The notes beneath the pieces are model-generated. The model saw only the letters and a list, made by a program, of their open reading frames with translations. It was not told the DNA's origin and did no database searches. Below, piece after piece: positions 10,896 to 17,891 of a DNA stretch of 64,000 bases (positions are counted from its first letter, which is position 1; every line of letters starts with the position of its first letter). The position numbers were made by a program, and so were the translations under genes. Source of the DNA: Nothopassalora personata (lineage: Eukaryota > Ascomycota > Dothideomycetes > Mycosphaerellales > Mycosphaerellaceae); contig CM066297.1 of assembly GCA_033816765.1 (NCBI GenBank), positions 1,172,573 through 1,236,572 on the forward strand, read 5' to 3'.

Positions 10896-12131
10896 ATGGC
10901 TACACATGAAGGAACAGCCCGCAGCAACATAAACAAACGCGCGCAGACCGGCTTCGCCAAATCTGCGGCATACGACACGCATCGCCCAACATATTCACCA
11001 ACGATTGTGCAACTCTTGCTTGAGAATGTTGGGGTGGCCGGCAAGAACCATGCCCGTATCGTCGACCTCGCTGCGGGCACTGGCAAGTTCACAGAAGCGC
11101 TCGCAGCGAGAGATGAAGAGTATAAGATCATTGCAGTTGAGCCTCATGCCGATATGAGAAATGTGCTCGCCGGGAAGAGGTTGCCCCGAGTAACAGTCAT
11201 CACTGGTACTGGAGAGAGCATGGACGCTGTAGAGGACGGGAGTGTAGATGCCGTGATTGTTGCGCAGGTAGGTTCTCAGCTTTCTGGGTTCCATTGTTTT
11301 TCTTGACTGTCGACACTCTCTTACACAGGAATGTACGGACGACACACTCTCCATGGCAACGAGCTAAGAGCTCGAAACAGGGCTTCCATTGGTTCAGTAA
11401 CATGACCGCACTGAAAGAGATTCATCGTGTACTCGCCAGACACTCGGCGCTGGGACTTGTGTGGAACGTAGAAGACTACAACAATGCTCGCGATCACAAG
11501 GCGACAACTTCATGGGAGGCGAAGCTTCATGATTTGACCTGGAAGGTATCGGAAGAAGTCGGCGATGAGGAGCCACGGTTCCGACATCTGCGATGGCGGA
11601 AGATCTTTGATGAACAGGTAAAGAAGACGCCGCTGTCGCTAATCATTGCGAGTGATGACCAGCTGTTCTCGTTGCCAATCGGTGAGGAGCAGGAGCTGTT
11701 TGAGGTGGCGCTGAGTGTGGACGGGCTGTGGGAGAGGTATAGCACGCTTGGGCATATTGCAGCGCTGGAAGGTGAGCATCGTGAGCGAGTGCATAAGACG
11801 TTCATGGAGATTGTTTCAGCGCCTGAGGTAGAGAAGAACGGGAATGGAGAGGTCATTGTCCATGGCAGTACGTATGCTGTGTGGACTACAAAGATCCCCA
11901 GCGAGGGTCGAACTGGCAGTGATGCCTTGAACGATGTGGAACGACATGGTGAGTAATTGTCGAAGTACAACTTAATCCATGGACACAGTCCCAAGCTCGT
12001 ACGTGGACCAGCATGAGAGGAGAGAAGGGACAGTTCAAGACAATACATATGCTTTCTGTACTACCAAGATGCCGCAGGAGGACTCCACTGGCAACGGCGT
12101 CCTGGATGATGTCGAGCGACAAAGAAAGTGA
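10896..12131 (+). CDS. Class I SAM-dependent methyltransferase, 360 aa in the three-exon model (315 aa without the last exon)
   Basis: A methyl transferase of the Methyltransf_11/UbiE-like fold. Motif I is VDLAAGTGKFTEAL (about residues 56-69), followed by an acidic IAVEPHADM segment for the ribose of SAM and DAVIVAQ-GFHWFSNM around motif II/III. Exon 1 is 10896-11267; exon 2 begins at 11381 after a 113-nt intron and places GFHWF in the expected position. If exon 2 is read through, the protein stops at 11956. A GTGAGT donor at 11949 can instead splice to 11989 (40-nt intron) and add 47 residues to 12131. That added exon repeats the end of exon 2 (see the repeat entry), which argues it is or was coding. 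Nearest neighbours are the decarboxylase upstream and LSM6 downstream on the other strand. In the cluster it could N- or O-methylate an amine product; the substrate is not visible. Confidence 0.8.
11853..12131 (+). repeat. Diverged tandem duplication of the methyltransferase 3' end
   Basis: The segment about 11853-11956 encodes STYAVWTTKIPSEGRTGSDA then LNDVERHGE. The segment about 12030-12131 encodes NTYAFCTTKMPQEDSTGNGV then LDDVERQRK. The two align over about 30 residues with the same spacing, including TYA, TTK, P, E, TG, L-DVER. The second copy stays in frame with the first only if the 40-nt intron 11949-11988 is removed. The 5' part of each unit also starts alike at DNA level (GAGAGG/GAGAAGG). 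Confidence 0.8.
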
Positions 12132-12513
12132 CTTTCGGAACACGACTCGTCATATCATACGTCGAATGGATCGTGCTCTCCTTCCAATCAGACCAGAGCG
12201 CAACCGTACTGAAGCCTTTCCACACTCCCGCTACCGGAAACCTTGTGACGTTGCAGACGGTCCATTCGTCCCGATTCCATGGGCGCACGGCCGAGAATGT
12301 GGATACTGGAATCGCTGCGCTCTCAAAAATCCAGTTTTGAATTCGATGGTAGTCAAGGCGACAGCCCATTTGATTCCCTTTAGGATCTTGCCTAAGGCAT
12401 CGACAGTGAGATCTCTTTTCGATTTTGCGGTTTTCGAAAGCGTAGGCGAAGCCGAGACGGAGGCAGTGGTCTCTCAATTTCTTTTTCGCTCGGGTCCTTT
12501 GGTGCGAAGCCTC
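12132..12513. other. Convergent 3' spacer, nothing recognised
   Basis: A 382-nt interval between the ends of the methyltransferase and LSM6. A 138-aa minus-strand open frame covers it but overlaps both neighbours and has no domain. Confidence 0.6.
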
Positions 12514-12901
12514 CTATGCTGACGCCGAGTCCGCTGAGATGTACATGACTGATGTTGAATCAGTACACAGCGTGACGGACCAAACCGCTACATTGCAGAC
12601 TGACCATTGTTGCCACGCACAAATGCGTCTCCGTAATTCCTCCTAAGCTTGCCTTCGACGTATTCTTTCGTATCTTCGAGTGCAATGTTCATGTACCCGT
12701 CAACCGATTGAAGCTCGCCTGCCTGTAATGTCAGATATGTATCGTGAGCGAAGATATAGATATTCGAGATCTACCTTTGTAGACAACACCCGAGTTCAGC
12801 TTGACCGTGACTGGAGCGCCAATGATCTCGCTGAGGAAGCCGCTCGGGTCACGGGCGTCGCCTTCGGCACCATTCGGCGCACTCTCTGGTTCCGCGCTCA
12901 T
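12514..12901 (-). CDS. LSM6: U6 snRNA-associated Sm-like protein LSm6, 91 aa
   Basis: A subunit of the Lsm1-7 (mRNA decay) and Lsm2-8 (U6 snRNP) heptameric rings. Three exons: 12901-12775, 12718-12605 and 12548-12514, with 56-nt introns, giving 92 codons with stop. The Sm1 motif reads FLSEIIGAPVTVKLNSGVVY, followed after the first intron by GELQSVDGYMNIALEDTKEY, the LSm6 signature around the D-x-x-M-N RNA-contact residues. The Sm2 motif is split by the second intron at VRGNN-VMYISAD. Exon junctions fall in phase 1 and keep the family reading exactly. The start at 12901 gives a short acidic, disordered N terminus (MSAEPESAPNGAEGD) as in other fungi. It shares a short head-to-head promoter with TRM112. 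Confidence 0.95.
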
Positions 12902-13089
12902 ATCGTCGTTTGTGCTGGTGGAAATAGTGCGTGGGAAGATTCGATGCCAAAGAATGCGTAGTGTTGTTGCTGCAGTGAGCTGTGTTGGTGGCATCGACTC
13001 GGGCAAAAAAGTCTCGAGCCGGCAGCGGCAAAATTCTTCTTCCCACCGGCAAGCATGATCAACAACCACAACAAGCAACGCCGTTCAAG
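12902..13089. promoter_or_regulatory. Bidirectional LSM6/TRM112 promoter
   Basis: Only 188 nt separate the two start codons, so both housekeeping genes must be driven from this stretch. No TATA box is evident. Confidence 0.6.
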
Positions 13090-13536
13090 ATGAAGCTCCT
13101 CACCCTAAACTTCCTCACATGTGCCCGCAAGACCTGCAAATCGTCACCTGCAGCATTTCCGCTCCACCCGAAGGAGGCAGAATTGGAGCAAATCGAGATT
13201 GACCTCAACCCGCTCTTCATTAAGAATATGCTGCCGAGATTGGACTGGGCGGCGATCAAGACTTTGAATCAAGAGGTACACCCACAATGATCATCATACT
13301 ACGACGTGGTACTAATGTCACGGCAGCTTGGCCTGCCAAGTCTACCAGACGAGACACCAGCACCTGAAGAACTCGCCGCTGAAGATGGAGAGCCATCACA
13401 GACTCTAAAAGACTTACACACACTGCTCATGGAGACGAGTATTGCGAGTGGAAAGCTTGCGTGTGGGAACTGCGGACATGAGTATGCGGTGAAGGAGGGT
13501 ATTGCCAACTTTTTGCTGCCGAGTCATATGGTCTGA
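13090..13536 (+). CDS. TRM112: Trm112-type methyltransferase activator, 131 aa
   Basis: A zinc-binding partner that stabilises several SAM-dependent methyltransferases acting on tRNA, rRNA and eRF1. Exon 1 is 13090-13275 and exon 2 13327-13536, split by a 51-nt GT-AG intron (branch CTAAT). The N terminus MKLLTLNFLTCARKTC and the C-terminal LACGNCGHEYAVKEGIANFL are hallmarks of the family; the second carries the zinc ribbon C-x2-C and the YxxxxGIxNFLLP tail. The total of 131 aa is normal for Trm112. The N-terminal Cys pair (C11/C15) would complete the zinc site. It is transcribed away from LSM6. Confidence 0.95.
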
Positions 13537-13975
13537 AGGACTGTCTGAAGGACCTGCACACGATGCCGGGTCATAACCTCACCGGACCAACATGATCGCT
13601 GGATTTCTGGAGGGCTCACTCATAATATTCCAAACCTCTCCCGAAGATACTGCGATGAACGGAACTCCGGCAGCCGCCGTCTTCACGTTCGCTCAGTCGG
13701 AGACACTGGAGTCAGCGCTGCCAATTGCACTATCGTGGACATGCACCGATATCTTTTGACGCTTGTGAACGCAGCTCAAGAACGATGGACTGAACACGGG
13801 ACACTCTCGGCTCGGCCACCACATAAAATAGCCTCAGGGGCGAATGCGGAAGACTTTCTTCGATCAAGGCGCGAAGATCACGCGAGCAACCTTTCAGGTG
13901 GGTATCTAAGGAGGGTATAAAACATCAAACAGCTTCTCTCGCCCGCAGTATCACTCTTCCACATCAAAACCTAGA
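13537..13975. other. Convergent spacer, nothing recognised
   Basis: A 439-nt region between the 3' ends of TRM112 and the SRPBCC gene. One 61-codon open frame lies inside without supporting features. Confidence 0.6.
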
Positions 13976-14624
13976 TCAGATCTTCGCCAAGGCCCCTTCC
14001 GCATCCGCGGACTCTTCACTCTGCTTATTGACTGGAGCAGGACTCTCCTCACTCCATCTCTTCAGATCCACATTCAGGCTCTTGAACAAGCCCTTCACGT
14101 AGCATCGTAATGGGCTCCCAGGCCAGAAAACGAAGCTCATGGCACCATTGTACGTCTCCGTCTGTCTGAAGAGAGTCTTGGTGCCTTCCGAGCCGGGGCC
14201 GTCAAGAAACTCGAAGGTATGCTGCGTCTTTATACCCGAGACTTTGGCACCCCAAGACAACTATCGAAACAGTCAGCCACAACGTAAGACAGATCTGGCG
14301 TCTCCCGTCATCCAGAGCTTTAACACGTACCTGCTCAGGCGTGTTGGAGCTGATCGTGGGTTTATGGTGGCCGAGAGCACTGTCCACGTGTGCTGTCCAG
14401 CCAGATTCGGCGAGATGCGGCGGCTGAGACACTTTGCTATTTGGGCGGGTTACGGCTACGGAGTGGAGGAATTTGTTCTTGCGAGCAGGCAGAGCTTCGA
14501 AGTCGAGAAACTGTTTGCGTGTGAGTTATGGCAGACACAATGACAAGCGTAGCACGCGACTTACGGTTGCGCGCACCTTCTCAGGCGGTGCGTTGATTGT
14601 GGTTTGCACAACGATTGCAGGCAT
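13976..14624 (-). CDS. SRPBCC/START-like (polyketide cyclase/dehydrase fold) protein, 174 aa
   Basis: A small helix-grip ligand-binding protein. Three exons: 14624-14565, 14510-14331 and 14260-13976, with introns of 54 and 70 nt, all phase 0. The joined sequence starts MPAIVVQTTINAPPEKVRAT followed by FLDFEALPARKNKFLHSV, the usual 'edge strand + helix + FxDFxxxPxW' opening of SRPBCC proteins. Later a GTKTLFRQTETYNGAMSFVF segment matches the long beta-hairpin before the C-terminal helix. The C terminus is charged and Ser/Ala/Glu-rich, probably disordered. No signal peptide is seen, so it is likely cytosolic. The ligand or reaction cannot be read from sequence; such proteins occur both as lone genes and in metabolite clusters, and this one lies 2.5 kb from the cluster, beyond two housekeeping genes, so I do not include it there. 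Confidence 0.8.
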
Positions 14625-15359
14625 GGTGCGATCAGTTTGTGAGTGTGTGCGAGCTGAATATCTGAGAAAAGTGGCTCACAACGAAGACTGGAGGATGATA
14701 TATCTACATGATTGCGAGATGGCTCACGCTTTTGTGGTGCTGACGCAGTTCGCAGGCTGTCAGCTGGAAGTCGGCGGATGTTGATGACATATCTGTACAT
14801 GCGGAAGGATGCTTTGTGCTTTGCGGACCACGTGCCGAAGTAGTGCCGTATTATCATTGGAGTCACATGGTACATGGTGTTATGCAGCCGGGAACTTATG
14901 GCGTACCATCTTGTCGATGGCTTTGCTGGCACACTTTCATGATCGGCCATTCACGGATGTCCAGGCCCTGACAACCAACGACAGCACCACGATGGTAAAC
15001 AGTATACCTACCACATGGGCTAACAAGCAATGGCTACTATACACTTGAACGAGCACTGACAGCTGCTGGGATACCAAAAGTGCATCACCTGAGGCCACTA
15101 TTCACGAAGCGACATGAGGGATTGACGCACGCCAGAGGAGAGTTGCCACCACTACGACTGCGATAATACCAGCGTGAATATGGCAGCACGGCACTGGCAA
15201 TCAGCAACAGACACCCCAAAAGCACTTGATCCTGTTTGAATTCTTCTGACCACAAACCTTTACAACCATTCGCCTCGACTCATTCTCCTGAATCACTCAC
15301 AACAAACTGCAACTCCGATCCATCAACGGCTTCAAATAACAACCCGAGACATTGCCACG
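14625..15359. other. Intergenic region, nothing recognised
   Basis: A 735-nt divergent spacer holding the presumed promoters of the SRPBCC gene and the repeat-containing orphan. A CA-rich, pyrimidine-rich stretch at about 15,230-15,355 looks like a fungal 5' leader for the gene at 15360. Confidence 0.5.
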
Positions 15360-16205
15360 ATGTCCGACGACCCTCGCGAGCACCACTCTCACATCCATCT
15401 ACCGCCGGGCGTGGGCTCCGATCCTCGTTTCATGGACGGTCCGCATAACTATGCCTCGCACATTGAGCTGCCACCAGGCTTTGGCTACGGTCCTCGTTTG
15501 ACGGGATACAACTTGCGCCACTACTACTACTCGCACATTCAATTGCCACTCGGTGTGGGTCTCGATTCTCGTTTCATGGGCAGCCCACTCAACTACACCT
15601 CACATGTTGGCATGCCACCGAGTACAGCCTTCGGTGGTCACGCAGGTGTGGCCGCTCACACACCCCGCCCCGAGACGTCCAGTGAACGATCCGAGCGTAT
15701 TTTCCGGACTCTGCGCGAGCGTCAAGCCTATCACTGCCGAAAGCGCCACCAAGCACGCCGCGCGATGGAACCCTTCGACTCTGAAGACGCATCGGACACA
15801 GACTCCGAAGCCTCCGGCCTTGATTTTGACGACCGAAAGGTGACTCACACGGTGGGCTGGTGGAAACAGTGGCCTGGCATTACATCGCAGCAATGCAATG
15901 AGGTCCGGGACTACGTTCTCAGTCTCCATGATGTGGATTTCATCCCCTGGGCTGCGAAGATGCTTCAGAGAGGCGAACGCTTCCCTAACGACGATGCCCT
16001 GAGCAGCGTTCGTGACTTACGAGGGAATTGGTGCCAGCATGTCGAGGCCAGAGCCCCGGCTCAGGGCTCTGAAGGGAACTCACGTCAGCAGGAGGCAGAC
16101 GCCGCTCAGGCAGACCCGTCTAAAGCGCGTGCTGAGAGTCTAGCGACTGAGGTCAATAGTCCGTCCGTGATCAGCGCTGATCTATCCACGCCAGGAGCAG
16201 GGTAG
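15360..16205 (+). CDS. Orphan protein with four N-terminal tandem repeats, 281 aa
   Basis: I do not recognise the family. Residues about 10-95 contain four imperfect repeats of 23-25 residues, each opening with SHI-x-LPPG-type sequence: SHIHLPPGVGSDPRF, SHIELPPGFGYGPRL, SHIQLPLGVGLDSRF and SHVGMPPSTAFGG. A basic helix follows (SERSERIFRTLRERQAYHCR), then an acidic linker DSEDASDTDSEASG and a compact segment with WWKQWPGITSQQCNEVRDYV and a second Trp/Leu-rich helix. The C-terminal 60 residues are Ala/Ser/Gln-rich. No signal peptide or membrane segment is seen. The start is the first ATG after a pyrimidine-rich leader, and the gene is a single exon. It lies next to a decayed frame and the PIF1 helicase, a region I read as lineage-specific. 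Confidence 0.6.
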   Translation: MSDDPREHHSHIHLPPGVGSDPRFMDGPHNYASHIELPPGFGYGPRLTGYNLRHYYYSHIQLPLGVGLDSRFMGSPLNYTSHVGMPPSTAFGGHAGVAAHTPRPETSSERSERIFRTLRERQAYHCRKRHQARRAMEPFDSEDASDTDSEASGLDFDDRKVTHTVGWWKQWPGITSQQCNEVRDYVLSLHDVDFIPWAAKMLQRGERFPNDDALSSVRDLRGNWCQHVEARAPAQGSEGNSRQQEADAAQADPSKARAESLATEVNSPSVISADLSTPGAG

Positions 16206-16792
16206 CGACTCTTGTCGATGGCAGCCATGATGGCAACTCGCAGCAGGACTAGGTGTGCGAATGCTTCCATATCATGGCTGCTTCAAGCTTATTCCAACGA
16301 TGGGCGAGTATGAGCATACTGGTGTTGACTTTGGGATGACCTTACTATTTTTTGACGTTCGAATGTAGTCATATTGTCAACTCTATGCAATTGCGACCAT
16401 GATGTATGGAACATCTACATAGGTATGATCGCCGTGTGCATGTATGGAACTAGAAATCGATCGCCCCTGAGTCCCCTCACTCACCACCATCCTATCAAGA
16501 TCAGGTGTGACAAACTTTCATCGCGCTCGTTTATCCTCTTACAAACCGTTCTTTCGTGGAAAAGATAGACAGCGGGGCGGTCGCTCAGCCTTGGCAGTAT
16601 AGTACAATTTGGCCGCGAAAAGGATCGGTATACACTCTGGCGAGCAGCGCTCGAGCCATCGAACCTCGTTCTCAACGAGGGACTGGAGGCATGGAATCAT
16701 GGATCAACGCTCTCCAGGCGGGCTACAATGCCAAAATCTTGCCGTCGCCACCACCAGAACATTGGCCAACAAAACCCTAACCACTCATCACC
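16206..16792. other. Intergenic region, nothing recognised
   Basis: A 587-nt AT-richer stretch with several overlapping short frames on both strands and no supported gene. Confidence 0.5.
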
Positions 16793-17614
16793 ATGGCCAT
16801 CATTTTCGGCACCCCCGTCGCTCTCGACCGCTTCCCACGTCTCCCATTCGACGTCTTCGACGACTCCATGCCCACAGCCGCTATGTGGCGGGAGCACCAC
16901 CACGCCGCCGCCCTCGTCGGCGCAGCAGGTCCTGGAGGGTGACACGTCCCAGCGCACCTCGCATGCCGCCCAGGCTGTTCACCTGTCTACGTTGAATTCC
17001 TTCGAGGTCTCCTGAGCGATGAAGAGTCCAGATCCGAGGACTCCCGCTCCGACTACGAGTCTACTTCGGACTCGAACTGAGACTCAGATGCACCGACTCT
17101 CATCAACTACATCGCCGCCTTACCAACATCCTTCTACCGCGAGCCCACCATCACATCCCTCTTCTCTGACCTTCCGTAAGTTCTGCGCCACCATGTTCAG
17201 CACGCCGTGACCGAGGACTTCGCTCGCTGTCTGTGGGGGGGGGGGGGGGTTATGCGCCGGGAAAAAATGCTGCGTGAGCAATTTGATGATGCCGTTGCCC
17301 GCTCTGAGGTAGTGACAGCACGGCAAGATCCCGAAGCTCATAATACTGGCGCGTCCAGGACCAATAGTAGTGCTGCACAGCTCCCGGCGCGCAGGTACCG
17401 TTGCCTGCTTCGATCACTTCCGAGGCTGCGAGTGGTCCCTGCAAGTTCCTCGAGTCCGTCCAGTTCCTTGGCTGCCAGCTATTCTACTGCTACCCAGTCG
17501 CCTCCGCGCAGCGTTCCCACAGTGTCGTCCGGGGAGAGGAAGACGGAGGACAGCGACGAGGACGATGACGATGATGTTGTCTGGCTGAGTGACGGCTCAA
17601 TTCACAACGATTGA
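16793..17614 (+). pseudogene. Relic reading frame with three in-frame stops
   Basis: One frame runs from the ATG at 16793 to the TGA at 17612-17614 (274 codons). It is broken by TGA at 16940, TGA at 17078 and TAA at 17177. Between the stops the sequence looks coding rather than random: it opens MAIIFGTPVALDRFPRLPFD, continues with VYVEFLRGLLSDEESRSEDS, then INYIAALPTSFYREP, and ends in an acidic tail EDSDEDDDDDVVWLSDGS. A run of 15 G falls inside the frame at 17235-17249. No set of GT-AG introns of normal size removes all three stops while keeping frame, so I call it a pseudogene. A real multi-exon gene with poorly defined splice sites, or sequencing error at the G run, remains possible. Family unknown. 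Confidence 0.45.
17235..17249 (+). repeat. Homopolymer run of 15 G
   Basis: An uninterrupted G15 run inside the relic frame. Such a run is prone to replication slippage and sequencing error, so frame across it should not be trusted. Confidence 0.9.
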
Positions 17615-17891
17615 TCGCTCTCCCAGCACCAGCAGAAAGCGAAGGGGATTCTATGCAGCTCACGCGATGTATTCCCTTTTCATGCAAACGAGGCATTGCT
17701 CTGGGATCTAGTCAGTAGTGCTTCTAGTTCTTCGTCAGTAGTCATTTCTATGCACAGTATTCTCGAACGCTGGCTTCGTTCCCGATGCGATGCCCTGATA
17801 TGGGCACTTGATGATGGTCTGCATATTCTGTTCGCTGTATGGGTATCATTGCAAGGAGAAAGCATGTACGAAGCCACCGATACACCAGCTC

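Noticed and set aside
12061..12477. 138-codon minus-strand frame between the methyltransferase and LSM6
   Set aside because: Overlaps the duplicated methyltransferase tail on the other strand and shows no domain.
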